Assembly: GCF_000420165.1 (NCBI RefSeq)
Contig: NZ_ATUK01000011.1
Span: 62,001-126,000, forward strand
DNA: 64,000 bases
Direction: 5' to 3'
Source: Thioalkalivibrio sp. AKL19
Lineage (GTDB): Bacteria; Pseudomonadota; Gammaproteobacteria; Ectothiorhodospirales; Ectothiorhodospiraceae
Shown piece after piece: positions 1 through 13,524 of this stretch. The position numbers and the translations under genes are program-made. Under the pieces are notes generated by a model. The model worked only from the letters and a program-made list of their open reading frames with translations, ran no database searches and was not told the origin of the DNA. Numbering within the stretch: the first letter of the stretch is position 1; the number at the start of each line of letters is the position of its first letter.

Positions 1-161
1 AGGCCGCGGCCCTGACCCTGCGCAGCCAGCTGGAAGGATCGGGGTATCTGCGGCCGCCGTCACCGGCGAAGACCGCAGAGGCGCCGGACCCGGATGGCGG
101 GCAGGGCCCTGCGCACAACCGGCGCGTCTATCGGGGACGGGTGATCGAGGACCCGGAGTAG
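1..161 (+). CDS. C-terminal tail of an unidentified protein (partial)
   Basis: An open frame with codons in phase from base 3 enters the window and ends at the TAG at 159-161, giving about 52 residues. The tail is rich in Pro, Ala, Gly and Arg, looks disordered, and ends in RVYRGRVIEDPE. Codon use matches the GC-rich neighbours and the frame points the same way as pip, which begins 73 bases later. There is no domain in the visible part, so the product cannot be named. The reading frame itself is only moderately certain because it rests on a short stretch. Confidence 0.4.
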   Translation, partial: AAALTLRSQLEGSGYLRPPSPAKTAEAPDPDGGQGPAHNRRVYRGRVIEDPE

Positions 162-234
162 CGGCGACGGGCCGCGGGAGGGTTTCGCAGGCGGGGCGTT
201 TTGGCGACACTCGGTGTTTTTCCGGAGAGCCGCC

Positions 235-1221
235 ATGGATGCACTGTACCCCGAGATCGAACCCCACGGGATGGGCCGCCTGAAGGTCGGCGACGGCCAC
301 GAACTCTACTTCGAGGAATGCGGCAATCCGGAAGGGATTCCGCTCGTGTTCCTGCACGGCGGGCCGGGCTCGGGTTGCGAGAGTTGGCATCGCCGGTTCT
401 ACGACCCCGAGCATTACCGCATCGTGCTGTTCGACCAGCGCGGATGCGGACGCTCGACCCCGCACGCCAGCCTCGAGGCGAACACGACCTGGCACGGGGT
501 GGCGGACATCGAACGGCTGCGCGAGCACCTGGGGATCGAGCGGTGGGCGGTATTCGGCGGGTCATGGGGCTCCACCCTGGGGCTGGCGTATGCCCAGAGG
601 CACCCGGAGCGGGTGCTCGGCCTGGTGCTGCGGGGGATCTTCCTGTGCCGCCCGCAGGATATCCAGTGGTTCTACCAATCCGGCGCCGACCGCCTGTTCC
701 CCGAGGCCTGGACCGAATACCAGTCCGTGATCCCCGAGGCGGAGCGCGACGACATGGTGGCTGCCTATTACCGGCGGCTGACCAGTGACGATCGCACGGT
801 GCGCGAGGCGGCGGCGCGGGCCTGGTCCGGCTGGGAGGGGCGCACCTCCTGCCTGGTGCCGAACGACCACGTGATCGCCCATTTCGAGGATCCGGACGTC
901 GCGGTGAGCCTGGCCCGGCTGGAATGTCACTATTTCCTGCACGATACCTTTCTCGAGCCGGACCAGCTGCTGCGCGACGCCGGACGGCTGAGCGGGATTC
1001 CCGGCACGCTGGTGCACGGACGCTATGACGTGGTCTGCCCGGTCAACCAGGCGGTCGCCCTGCACCATGCCTGGCCCGAGGCACAACTGGAAATCGTACC
1101 GGATGCCGGCCACTCCGCCGCGGAGCCGGGGATCGTGCGCCGGCTCGTCGCCGCCACCGACCGGCTGGCCGCGGCACTCGCCGGGCAGGTCGAGCCCGGT
1201 ACCGGCAGGGGCCAGGCGTGA
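235..1221 (+). CDS. pip: Proline iminopeptidase (alpha/beta hydrolase, S33)
   Basis: This peptidase removes N-terminal proline from peptides in the cytoplasm. The 328-residue product is a full-length S33 enzyme. It shows the HGGPGSGC oxyanion-hole loop at 41-48, the nucleophile elbow GGSWGS with Ser110, an acid Asp265 in GRYDVVCP, and His293 in AGHSAAEP. The ATG at 235 is preferred over the upstream GTG at 214 because GGAGAG sits five bases before it and family similarity begins there. The TGA stop overlaps the GTG start of dtd (GTGA), so the two are probably translationally coupled. Identity as Pip rests on the GGPGSG and GGSWGS motifs; the natural substrate could be wider than proline peptides. 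Confidence 0.93.
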   Translation: MDALYPEIEPHGMGRLKVGDGHELYFEECGNPEGIPLVFLHGGPGSGCESWHRRFYDPEHYRIVLFDQRGCGRSTPHASLEANTTWHGVADIERLREHLGIERWAVFGGSWGSTLGLAYAQRHPERVLGLVLRGIFLCRPQDIQWFYQSGADRLFPEAWTEYQSVIPEAERDDMVAAYYRRLTSDDRTVREAAARAWSGWEGRTSCLVPNDHVIAHFEDPDVAVSLARLECHYFLHDTFLEPDQLLRDAGRLSGIPGTLVHGRYDVVCPVNQAVALHHAWPEAQLEIVPDAGHSAAEPGIVRRLVAATDRLAAALAGQVEPGTGRGQA

Positions 1222-1664
1222 TCGCATTGATCCAGCGCGTGAGCGAGGGCCAGGTAACGATCGACGGGGAGGTCGTCGGCGCGATCGGGCCCGGGCTGGT
1301 GGCCCTGGTGGCGGTGGAGCCGAACGACACCGAGGCGAGCGCCGAGCGCATGCTGGACCGGCTGCTGGGCTACCGGGTGTTCGCGGATGCGGAGGGCCGG
1401 ATGAACCGCAGCCTGGGGGAGACCGGCGGCGGGCTGCTGCTGGTGCCGCAGTTCACGCTCGCGGCCGACACGCGCAAGGGGATGCGTCCGAGCTTCTCCG
1501 GGTCCGCCAGTCCGGAACACGGCGCCACGCTATTCGACGTTTTGGTCCGTCGCGCATCCGAACGCCACGCACCGGTCGCCAGCGGGCGCTTTGGCGCGGA
1601 CATGCAGGTGAGCCTGACCAACGACGGGCCGGTGACCTTCTGGCTGGAGGCCCGTGGCCAGTGA
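1218..1664 (+). CDS. dtd: D-aminoacyl-tRNA deacylase
   Basis: This proofreading enzyme hydrolyses D-amino acids, and probably glycine, from mischarged tRNA. The 148 residues span the whole single-domain family. The opening MIALIQRVSEGQVTIDGE, the central QFTLAADT..GMRPSFS block and the C-terminal NDGPVTFWL (the Gly-Pro motif that gates the active site) are all present. The usual Ser before QFTL is Pro here (VPQFTL). The start is GTG, overlapping the pip stop codon by the GTGA arrangement, so no separate promoter is expected. A repeat and the terminator of the opposing gene follow. Confidence 0.93.
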   Translation: MIALIQRVSEGQVTIDGEVVGAIGPGLVALVAVEPNDTEASAERMLDRLLGYRVFADAEGRMNRSLGETGGGLLLVPQFTLAADTRKGMRPSFSGSASPEHGATLFDVLVRRASERHAPVASGRFGADMQVSLTNDGPVTFWLEARGQ

Positions 1665-1695
1665 GCCGCGACGGGCGACCGAACCCAAAACCAGG

Positions 1696-1762
1696 TCAAG
1701 GGCGAATTAACCACAAAGACCTTCTCTGTGTCCTTCGTGTTCTCTGTGGTGACAAATACGGC
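1696..1762. repeat. Imperfect palindromic intergenic repeat, ACGAAG type
   Basis: This lies between the convergent dtd and the small minus-strand gene. ACCACAAAGAC at 1710-1720 pairs with TTCTCTGTGGT at 1740-1750, and the interior carries short purine-rich units resembling CACGAAGGACACAGAGAA on the minus strand. The flanking CAAGGGCGAATT also resembles the arm of the large inverted repeat at 35406-35620. It looks like a dispersed non-coding repeat; no reading frame here is convincing. Confidence 0.5.
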
Positions 1763-1773
1763 GTTCGTGGGCC

Positions 1774-1805
1774 GCAAACGAAGAGACCCGGCACGAGGCC
1801 GGGTC
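1774..1805 (-). terminator. Rho-independent terminator of the small gene at 1841-2137
   Basis: GACCCGGC at 1785-1792 and GCCGGGTC at 1798-1805 form a perfect 8-bp stem with a 5-base loop. Read on the minus strand the stem is followed by TCTCTTCGTTT. It sits 36 bases beyond the stop of the minus-strand gene, the expected place for its terminator. Confidence 0.7.
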
Positions 1806-1840
1806 CCTGAGAGCAACGCTGGGTTCGCTGTGCGCGCGGA

Positions 1841-2137
1841 TCAGGCCGCGCGGCGCAGGAACGGGCGCTGGCCGGACTGGACCGCGCGACGGATGAAGTC
1901 GGCACGGCCGGCCTCGCGCTGGTTCAGGTTGTCGGCGCACTGCGACGGCTCGTAGGCGGCAGCGGAGAGCATCACTTCCAGCTCGCACAGGTCGACCTTC
2001 GGCTCGGTCAGTTCGTCCGGGGTGGTGTTCAGCTTGCGGCCCACCTCCCAGAACATGCGCGGGTTCCAGAGCTTGGTCTGGATGCGCGGGGACTGGAACA
2101 GGGTGACGCAGCGGTTGTTGAGCTCTTGCTGATCCAT
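1841..2137 (-). CDS. Small soluble protein of unknown function
   Basis: This is a 98-residue protein with no signal peptide or membrane segment. The ATG at 2137 is chosen because GGAGA lies six bases upstream; an upstream in-frame start at 2164 has no such site. The sequence is polar and probably helical, with three cysteines (near residues 9, 52 and 68) and the stretch NPRMFWEVGRKLNTTPDELT. It has its own terminator at 1785-1805 and follows glmS by about 105 bases. The ribosome site, codon bias and terminator support a real gene. I recognise no family, and a lineage-specific protein is likely. Confidence 0.7.
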   Translation of the reverse strand: MDQQELNNRCVTLFQSPRIQTKLWNPRMFWEVGRKLNTTPDELTEPKVDLCELEVMLSAAAYEPSQCADNLNQREAGRADFIRRAVQSGQRPFLRRAA

Positions 2138-2242
2138 GAGGGTCTCCTGTGACAGGTTATTCAAGCGCGCCCGAATTTATCCGACCCGGGGCGCGAATAC
2201 AAGCGTTTCCTGATGGAGCGGCCGGTTGGAACGCGCGGCTCG

Positions 2243-4093
<1,851 letters not shown>

Positions 4094-4096
4094 GGG

Positions 4097-5485
4097 TTAC
4101 GTCTCCTTGTTGCCGCTCTTCGTCGGGCGTGGCCAGTCGCGGATGGTGCGTGGCCGGGCACGCGTCAGCGCCAACGCCCCGGGCTCGACGTCGTCGGACA
4201 GAGTCGACCCCGCGCCCACGGTGGCGTCGTCCCCGATCCGGATGGGCGCGACAAGCGCCGTATTCGACCCGATGAACGCGCGTTCGCCAATCTCGGTGCG
4301 ATGCTTGTTGGCCCCGTCATAGTTGCACGTAATGGTACCGGCGCCGAGATTGGCGCCCGCGCCCACGTGGGCATCGCCCACGTAGGTCAGATGGTTGGCC
4401 TTGGCGCCGGGCCCGAGGGTGGCATTCTTGATCTCCACGAAATTGCCAACACGCGCACCAGAGCCGACCTCGGTGCCGGGGCGCAGGCGGGCGAACGGCC
4501 CGATCCTGGCGTCCGCGTCGACCCGCACCCCCTCGAGGATGCTGTGGGCCGCGATCTGCGTGCCGGACCCGATCTCGCAGTCCCGCAGCACGCAGCCGGG
4601 CCCAATATAGACATCGTCGGCGAGCGTGACCGTGCCTTCGATCACGACGTTCACGTCGAGCTCGCAGTCCTGTCCGAACTCGAGAACACCCCGCACATCG
4701 ACCCGGGCGGGATCCGCCAGGGCCAGGCCCCCCCGCATCATCTCGGTCGCCAGCGCCACCTGGTACAGGCGCTCCTGCACCGCGAGCTGTTGCCGGTCAT
4801 TGACGCCCAGTACCGCGGCCGCGTCCTCGCTTTCGACCACGGCAACCTCGTGACCGTCCGCGCGGGCCGCCGCCACGATGTCCGTCAGGTACCATTCGCG
4901 GCCGCTGCCGGATGGTGGCTCGCAGGACGCCAGCCACCCGCGCAGGGCCCCGGCCGGAGCCGCGAGTACGCCCGTGTTGATCAGGTCCACGGTGCGTTCT
5001 TCGGCAGTCGCCTCCTTGTCCTCCACGATCCGCTCGAGGCGCCCTGACGGGTCCAGGATCAGGCGACCATAGCCGCCCGGGTCGGCGACCCGCGCCGCCA
5101 GGACGGTCACGCCATCGCCACCCGCACAGGCCTCGAGGTCGGCCACGGGAATGCGGGGCACATCACCATAGGTGACCAGGACGCGGGCACCGTCCGGAAT
5201 GCCCTCGAGGGCGCGGTACACGGCGTGGCCCGTCCCGCGGGGCTCGCCCTGAGTGACCCAGTCGATTGCCAGGGGGGAATCCGCGAAGGCGGCCCGGATG
5301 CGCTCCTGCTCGTGGCTCACCACTACGTGACAGGCGTCCGCCTTCAGGGTGGCGACGCGATCCAGTACATGCGCGAGGAGAGGGCGCCCGGCAAGGGGTT
5401 GCAGGACCTTCGGCCTGCGCGAACGCATGCGCGTCCCCTTGCCGGCTGCCAGGACCGCGAGATGGAGGGGTGTGATTTCAGCCAT
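4097..5485 (-). CDS. glmU: Bifunctional GlcNAc-1-P uridyltransferase / GlcN-1-P acetyltransferase
   Basis: This acetylates glucosamine-1-phosphate and then couples it to UTP, giving UDP-GlcNAc. The N-terminal Rossmann domain carries the nucleotidyltransferase signature LAAGKGTRMRS followed by RPKVLQPLAGRP. The C-terminal half is a left-handed beta helix with hexapeptide repeats, including NHLTYVGDAHVGAG and GAGTITCNYDG. I place the start at the ATG 5485 (462 residues); a GTG two codons earlier at 5491 is possible and neither has a strong ribosome site. The atp operon terminator lies only about 15 bases upstream, so expression probably depends on read-through or on a promoter inside atpC. Confidence 0.97.
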   Translation of the reverse strand: MAEITPLHLAVLAAGKGTRMRSRRPKVLQPLAGRPLLAHVLDRVATLKADACHVVVSHEQERIRAAFADSPLAIDWVTQGEPRGTGHAVYRALEGIPDGARVLVTYGDVPRIPVADLEACAGGDGVTVLAARVADPGGYGRLILDPSGRLERIVEDKEATAEERTVDLINTGVLAAPAGALRGWLASCEPPSGSGREWYLTDIVAAARADGHEVAVVESEDAAAVLGVNDRQQLAVQERLYQVALATEMMRGGLALADPARVDVRGVLEFGQDCELDVNVVIEGTVTLADDVYIGPGCVLRDCEIGSGTQIAAHSILEGVRVDADARIGPFARLRPGTEVGSGARVGNFVEIKNATLGPGAKANHLTYVGDAHVGAGANLGAGTITCNYDGANKHRTEIGERAFIGSNTALVAPIRIGDDATVGAGSTLSDDVEPGALALTRARPRTIRDWPRPTKSGNKET

Positions 5486-5493
5486 GGCCACAA

Positions 5494-5523
5494 TGATAAA
5501 GGGCCAACCGAGATGGTTGGCCC
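5494..5523 (-). terminator. Rho-independent terminator of the atp operon
   Basis: GGGCCAACC at 5501-5509 and GGTTGGCCC at 5515-5523 form a perfect 9-bp stem with loop GAGAT. On the minus strand the stem is followed by TTTATCATTG. It lies 33 bases after the atpC stop and immediately before glmU, marking the end of the ATP synthase operon. Confidence 0.85.
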
Positions 5524-5555
5524 TTGGCGTAAGTCATCCGTTGCATTTTGCCGGA

Positions 5556-5975
5556 TTATTTCCGGCGCAGCTTCTGGATCATCTGGAGGCGAGCGGCGGC
5601 CTCGGCCAGTTCGGCCTGGGCCTTGGCGTAGTCGAAGTCGGCCTGGGAATTCTCGAGGGCCTCCTCCGCACGCTTCTTCGCCTCGAGCGCCTCGGCCTCG
5701 TCAAGATCCTTGGCCCGCACCGCGGTGTCCGCCAGGACGGTCACGTGGTAGGGCTGGACCTCGAGGATACCACCGGAGACGAACACCGGCTGCGGCTCCG
5801 CGCCTTCCTTTTCCTGGATGCGCAGTTCACCCGGATTCAGCCGGGCGAGCATCTGCGTATGCCCGGCATACACGCCGACCTCGCCACCTTCGGCGGGCGC
5901 CGCGATCATCAGGGCCGTACCGGAGTAAATGGACTCCTCCGCACTGACCACATCCACATGCATATTCATGGGCAT
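5556..5975 (-). CDS. atpC: ATP synthase F1 epsilon subunit
   Basis: This central-stalk subunit couples the c-ring to F1 and inhibits hydrolysis. The 139 residues match the E. coli length. An N-terminal beta-sandwich starts [14 protein letters not shown] and contains [25 protein letters not shown]-terminal helical hairpin rich in Ala, Glu and Lys runs from about residue 88. Of the three nearby methionines, the ATG at 5975 is chosen because AAGGAG lies nine bases upstream. It is the last gene of the operon and is followed by the terminator at 5501-5523. Confidence 0.96.
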   Translation of the reverse strand: MPMNMHVDVVSAEESIYSGTALMIAAPAEGGEVGVYAGHTQMLARLNPGELRIQEKEGAEPQPVFVSGGILEVQPYHVTVLADTAVRAKDLDEAEALEAKKRAEEALENSQADFDYAKAQAELAEAAARLQMIQKLRRK

Positions 5976-5988
5976 AACGCCTTGCTCC

Positions 5989-7422
<1,434 letters not shown>

Positions 7423-8283
7423 CTAGACCGCGGCCGCGCCGCTGACGATCTCGGAGATCTCCTGGGTGATCGAGGCCTGGCGCGCCTTGTTATAGACGAG
7501 CTGCAGGTCCTTGATCATCGTGCCGGCGTTGTCGGAGGCGGACTTCATGGCCACCATGCGCGCGGCCATTTCGCAGGCCACGTTCTCGACCACCGCCTGG
7601 TAGATCAGGGACTCGACATAGCGCTCGAGCAGCGTATCCATCACCGGATGCGTGTCGGGCTCGTAGATGTAATCCCAGTGGTGCTTGAGCGATTCGTCCC
7701 GGCTCGGCGCCGTCGGCAGCAGCTGGGTGGCTTCCGGCTGCTGGGTCATGGTGTTGACGAACTTGTTCTCGAGCAGGACAACGCGATCGATCTTGCCGTC
7801 GCGGAAGTTGTCCAGCACCACCTTGACCGATCCGATCAGGTCGTTGATGTGCGGACGATCCCCGAGATCCTTGGCTTCGGCCACGATGTTTCCGCCCAGA
7901 CGCTTGAAGAACTGCAGCGCCTTGTTGCCGATCACGCACAGATCGACCTCGACGCCCTCTTCGCGATAGCGACGCATCTCGCCCACGGCCTTCTTGAACA
8001 GGTTGGTGTTCAACCCGCCGCAGAGGCCGCGGTCGGTCGACACGATGATCAGCGCCACGCGCTTGACCTCGCGTTCCACCATGAACGGATGCCGGTACTC
8101 GGCATTCGCCATGGCGACGTGACCGATGACGTCGTGGATCTTCTGTGCGTAGGGCCGGGACTCTTCCATGCGGTCCTGGGCCTTGCGCATCTTGGACGCG
8201 GCGACCATTTCCATCGCCTTGGTGATCTTCTGAGTATTCTGGATACTCTTGATCTGCGTCCGGATCTCCTTAGTGCCCGCCAT
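7423..8283 (-). CDS. atpG: ATP synthase F1 gamma subunit
   Basis: This is the rotor shaft of F1, 286 residues. The N-terminal helix begins [20 protein letters not shown], followed by [16 protein letters not shown] Rossmann-like middle contains [11 protein letters not shown], and the C-terminal helix carries the [20 protein letters not shown] region and ends near [15 protein letters not shown]. These are the conserved ends that insert into the alpha3beta3 ring. It is separated by 12 bases from atpA and 57 from atpD in the same operon. Confidence 0.98.
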   Translation of the reverse strand: MAGTKEIRTQIKSIQNTQKITKAMEMVAASKMRKAQDRMEESRPYAQKIHDVIGHVAMANAEYRHPFMVEREVKRVALIIVSTDRGLCGGLNTNLFKKAVGEMRRYREEGVEVDLCVIGNKALQFFKRLGGNIVAEAKDLGDRPHINDLIGSVKVVLDNFRDGKIDRVVLLENKFVNTMTQQPEATQLLPTAPSRDESLKHHWDYIYEPDTHPVMDTLLERYVESLIYQAVVENVACEMAARMVAMKSASDNAGTMIKDLQLVYNKARQASITQEISEIVSGAAAV

Positions 8284-8295
8284 TGCGTGCTCCCG

Positions 8296-9837
8296 TTACC
8301 AGCTGTGCTTGGCCTTGAACTCTTCCAGGGCCTTTTTCAGCTTGTCCTGGATGGAGTCGTTGTAGTCGCCAGTGCTGTTGATTTCGTCCAGGAGCTCCTT
8401 CTGCGAGGAACGCGCGTAGGCGATCAGTTCCTTCTCGAAGCTCACGACCTTTTCCGCTTCGACGTCATCGAGGTAACCCTCGTTGGCGGCGTAGAGGGAG
8501 AACGCCATCTCGCCGATCGACATCGGCTGATACTGGCCCTGCTTCATCAGCTCGGTCACGCGCTTGCCGCGATCCAGCTGCTTGCGGGTCAGCTCGTCGA
8601 GATCCGAGGCGAACTGAGAGAACGCCGCCAGTTCGCGATACTGCGCGAGCGCCAGACGCACGCCGCCACCCAGCTTCTTGATGATCTTGGTCTGCGCGGA
8701 GCCACCGACTCGCGAGACCGACAGACCGGCGTTGATTGCCGGGCGGATACCCGAGTTGAACAGATCCGTCTCGAGGAAGATCTGACCGTCGGTGATCGAG
8801 ATCACGTTGGTCGGAACGAACGCGGAAACGTCACCCGCCTGGGTTTCGATGATCGGCAGCGCCGTCAGGGAGCCGGTCTGGCCCTTCACCTCGCCGTTGG
8901 TCTTCTCTTCCACGTACTCGGCGTTCACGCGCGAGGCGCGTTCCAGCAGACGCGAATGCAGGTAGAACACGTCACCCGGGTAGGCTTCGCGGCCCGGCGG
9001 ACGACGCAGCAGCAAGGACACCTGACGGTAGGCCCAGGCCTGCTTGGTAAGGTCATCGTAGACGATCAGGGCATCTTCGCCGCGGTCGCGGAAGTATTCG
9101 CCCATGGCGCAGCCGGCATACGGGGCGATGAACTGCATCGCCGCCGACTCGGAGGCGTTGGCGGCCACGATGATGGTGTTGTCCATCGCGCCGGCCTCTT
9201 CCAGCTTGGCCACCACGGAGGCAACCGACGAGGCCTTCTGGCCCACGGCGACGTACACGCACTTAACGCCGGAGTCCTTCTGGTTGATGATCGCGTCGAT
9301 CGCCACCGCGGTCTTGCCGGTCTGGCGATCGCCGATGATGAGCTCGCGCTGGCCGCGGCCCACCGGGACCATGGCGTCGATCGCCTTGATGCCGGACTGT
9401 AGCGGCTGGTCGACGGACTGGCGCTCGATGACGCCCGGGGCGATCTTCTCGATCGGGCTGGTGACGTCGGTGTTCACCGGGCCCTTGCCGTCGATGGGCC
9501 GGCCCAGGGAATCGACCACGCGACCGAGCAGTTCCTCGCCCACCGGCACCTCGAGGATGCGACCGGTGCACTTGACGGTCTGGCCTTCGGTGATGTGCTT
9601 GTAGTCACCCAGAATGACGACGCCGACCGAGTCACGCTCGAGGTTGAGCGCCATGCCGAAGGTGTCGCCCGGGAACTCGAGCATCTCGCCCTGCATGACG
9701 TCACCCAGGCCGTGCACGCGAGCGATACCATCGGTCACGCTGACCACGGTGCCCTCGTTGGAGGCCTCGGAGGAGGCATCGAATTTCTCGATGCGCTGTT
9801 TGATCAGATCACTGATCTCGGAGGGATTCAGTTGCAT
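8296..9837 (-). CDS. atpA: ATP synthase F1 alpha subunit
   Basis: This is the non-catalytic nucleotide-binding subunit of F1, 513 residues, the E. coli length. It begins [16 protein letters not shown]. Walker A is GDRQTGKTA, and the [20 protein letters not shown] region with [20 protein letters not shown] follows. The [11 protein letters not shown] segment is present. It lies 13 bases after atpH. There is no anomaly in length or motif. Confidence 0.98.
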   Translation of the reverse strand: MQLNPSEISDLIKQRIEKFDASSEASNEGTVVSVTDGIARVHGLGDVMQGEMLEFPGDTFGMALNLERDSVGVVILGDYKHITEGQTVKCTGRILEVPVGEELLGRVVDSLGRPIDGKGPVNTDVTSPIEKIAPGVIERQSVDQPLQSGIKAIDAMVPVGRGQRELIIGDRQTGKTAVAIDAIINQKDSGVKCVYVAVGQKASSVASVVAKLEEAGAMDNTIIVAANASESAAMQFIAPYAGCAMGEYFRDRGEDALIVYDDLTKQAWAYRQVSLLLRRPPGREAYPGDVFYLHSRLLERASRVNAEYVEEKTNGEVKGQTGSLTALPIIETQAGDVSAFVPTNVISITDGQIFLETDLFNSGIRPAINAGLSVSRVGGSAQTKIIKKLGGGVRLALAQYRELAAFSQFASDLDELTRKQLDRGKRVTELMKQGQYQPMSIGEMAFSLYAANEGYLDDVEAEKVVSFEKELIAYARSSQKELLDEINSTGDYNDSIQDKLKKALEEFKAKHSW

Positions 9838-9850
9838 GTTAAATATCCTC

Positions 9851-10387
9851 TTAGCGACTCAAATTGGCAGCCAGGCGGTTCAGCTGGCCTCGCACGGAGC
9901 CGTCGATTACCAGGTCGCCGGCGCGGATGATGGCGCCCCCCAGCAGGGAGCTGTCGACTGAGCATTCGAGATCGACTTCGCAGCCGAGGCCCTTGGCCAG
10001 GCCGTCGTGGATCTCTTTCTCCTGCGCCTGCGTGAGCTTGCGATAGGCGGTGACATCGGCGTGCACGCGCTGTTCCGCAGCGGCCTTCATTTCCTCGAAG
10101 GCGGCGCGAACGGCCGGGAGGGCAGGCAGCCGGCCATTCTCGGCCAGCAGGCGAACCAGGTTCCCCGCCTCGGCGCCGACCTTGTCACCGGCCACATCCA
10201 GGACGAGCTGGGCGCGATCGGGACGCGGGAGCCGCGGATTGGAGAGGAGACTGTGCATCTGCGAATCGCTGGCAATGGCCGCCAGCAACTCGAGCTGCTC
10301 GGCCCAGCCGGCGAGATCGTTGGCCTCGCGGGCCCGCTCGAATGCCGCGCGGGCGTAGGGTCGGGCGACCGAAATCAGGTCTGACAT
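9851..10387 (-). CDS. atpH: ATP synthase F1 delta subunit
   Basis: This peripheral-stalk subunit joins subunit b to the top of F1, 178 residues. It shows the family opening with [12 protein letters not shown], a helical N-terminal domain, and the C-terminal [42 protein letters not shown] region typical of the delta/OSCP family. It is 9 bases after atpF. The identification is secure from both sequence and position. Confidence 0.96.
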   Translation of the reverse strand: MSDLISVARPYARAAFERAREANDLAGWAEQLELLAAIASDSQMHSLLSNPRLPRPDRAQLVLDVAGDKVGAEAGNLVRLLAENGRLPALPAVRAAFEEMKAAAEQRVHADVTAYRKLTQAQEKEIHDGLAKGLGCEVDLECSVDSSLLGGAIIRAGDLVIDGSVRGQLNRLAANLSR

Positions 10388-10396
10388 AACGTCTCC

Positions 10397-10867
10397 TTAG
10401 AGCTTGGCCGCGAGCTTCTTCAACAGATCGCCGTGCGCCTTGGCGTCAATCTCCTTGGCGAGGATCTGCTCGGCACCGGCAACCGCGAGGTCGGAGACCT
10501 GCTTGCGCAGTTCTTCCTTGGCGCGGTTGATCTCCTGCTCGATTTCGGACTGCGCCGCTTCCTTGATGCGCTCGCCTTCCTCGCGAGCCGTGGTCTTGCT
10601 TTCCTCGACCAGCTCGTTGGCTCGCTTCTGCGCGGAGGCCACAATCTCGTTGGCCTGCTGCTTGGCGTCCTTGAGGACCTCGGTCGCACGCTCCTGGGCG
10701 AGCTCCTGCTCTTTCTCGCCTCGCTCCGCGGCGGCGAGACCGTCGGCAATCTTCTTGCGACGCTCTTCCAGTGCGGCGGACATAGGCGGCCAGACGTAGC
10801 GCATCGTGAACCACACGAAGACGCTGAACGCGAGCAGCTGGCCAATGATGGTCAGATTGATATTCAT
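10397..10867 (-). CDS. atpF: ATP synthase Fo subunit b
   Basis: This is the membrane-anchored stator stalk, 156 residues, the same length as E. coli. An N-terminal membrane helix covers residues 1-25 ([20 protein letters not shown]), followed by the conserved WPP motif. A long charged coiled coil rich in Glu, Lys, Arg and Ala runs to the end. It lies between atpE and atpH. Confidence 0.97.
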   Translation of the reverse strand: MNINLTIIGQLLAFSVFVWFTMRYVWPPMSAALEERRKKIADGLAAAERGEKEQELAQERATEVLKDAKQQANEIVASAQKRANELVEESKTTAREEGERIKEAAQSEIEQEINRAKEELRKQVSDLAVAGAEQILAKEIDAKAHGDLLKKLAAKL

Positions 10868-10922
10868 CCTGCTACCTCAGGTTGGACGAGTGTGAGGGGA
10901 CCTCGGGACTCGCTCAGCCTTC

Positions 10923-11189
<267 letters not shown>

Positions 11190-11212
11190 TCAGTTGAGTA
11201 GGGAAAGCGGTA

Positions 11213-12473
<1,261 letters not shown>

Positions 12474-12516
12474 TCAGCGGATGGGCACACCCACCCCTCT
12501 CCCAAAAAGTGCGCGT

Positions 12517-12545
12517 AGTATAAGAGCGCCCTTCTATTAGGTCAA
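12517..12545 (-). promoter_or_regulatory. Sigma-70 promoter of the atp operon
   Basis: On the minus strand TTGACC (12545-12540) and TATACT (12522-12517) are separated by exactly 17 bases, matching five of six positions of each consensus hexamer. The predicted start of transcription is about 40 bases upstream of the atpI ATG. It is the strongest promoter-like site seen in the window. Confidence 0.8.
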
Positions 12546-12637
12546 ACCGTTATGGGCTCCGAGCGGGGCTGCGGCGAGGGTTGCAGGGGGGCCAGGGAAG
12601 CGATTCCGGGCGCGGCGGAACGGGCCCCTCGCCCATG

Positions 12638-13480
12638 CTACTGGATGTGGGCGAGGATGCCGTCGAGCTCGTCGAGGCTGTTGTATTCGATGACCAGGCG
12701 GCCCTTGCCCTGGCGGTTGTAGCGGACCTGCACCGGGGCGCCGAGCTGATCGGACAGACGGCTCTCCAGCTGGCGTACCTCGGGCGAGGGCGCGGCGTCC
12801 TTTTTCGGCTCCGGGGTCGCGGCCAGGACCTTCTTCACCAGCTGTTCGGTGGCGCGCACGGACAGGCCCCGCTTGACGACGGTCGCAGCCACGCCGGGCT
12901 GATCGTCCAGTGGCACCGCCAGCAGGCAGCGTGCATGGCCCATCTCCAGGCGCCCTTCGTTGACGTGTTCCTTAACCGTGTCGTGGAGCTCCAGCAGTCG
13001 CAGCAGGTTGGTCACCGCGGTGCGCGAGCGGCCGACGGCGTCGGCCGCGGCCTGGTGAGTCATCTCGAATTCGCCGATCAGGCGGCGGATGGCCTGCGCC
13101 TCTTCCAGGGGGTTCAGGTCTTCGCGCTGGATGTTCTCGATCAGGGCCATCGCGGCGGCGGCCTGATCGGGGATGTCGCGGACCACCGCCGGCACGGTCT
13201 CCAGGCCCGCGATCTGCGCGGCACGCCAGCGGCGCTCGCCGGCGATCAGCTCGTAGCCGTCGTCCAGGCGCCGCACGACCACCGGCTGCACGATGCCCTG
13301 GGCACGGATCGAGTCCGCCAGTTCCGCCAGGGCGGCCTCGGCCATGTGCACGCGGGGCTGATACTTGCCCCGCCGGATCTGCTCGATCGGGAGCTGGTCG
13401 AGGGTGTCGGCTTCGTCGCCTCCGGCCTGGGCCCCGGAAAGGAGGGCATCCAGGCCGCGGCCCAATCCACGTTTCGCCAT
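12638..13480 (-). CDS. parB: Chromosome partitioning protein ParB
   Basis: This centromere-binding protein is a CTP switch that loads at parS and spreads. The 280 residues begin MAKRGLGRGLDALLSG, the ParA-stimulating N terminus. The CTP-binding ParB domain contains PIEQIRRGKYQPR and the GERRWRAAQIAGL box. A helix-turn-helix follows around EFEMTHQAAADAVGRSRTAVTNLLRL, and a C-terminal dimerisation domain completes the protein. It lies directly after parA. Its likely target is the parS site inside recF at 25013-25028. Confidence 0.96.
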   Translation of the reverse strand: MAKRGLGRGLDALLSGAQAGGDEADTLDQLPIEQIRRGKYQPRVHMAEAALAELADSIRAQGIVQPVVVRRLDDGYELIAGERRWRAAQIAGLETVPAVVRDIPDQAAAAMALIENIQREDLNPLEEAQAIRRLIGEFEMTHQAAADAVGRSRTAVTNLLRLLELHDTVKEHVNEGRLEMGHARCLLAVPLDDQPGVAATVVKRGLSVRATEQLVKKVLAATPEPKKDAAPSPEVRQLESRLSDQLGAPVQVRYNRQGKGRLVIEYNSLDELDGILAHIQ

Positions 13481-13524
13481 GGTCGATCGTTCCTGCAGGC
13501 AGTCGGTAAGGGGGCCGTCGGCGA

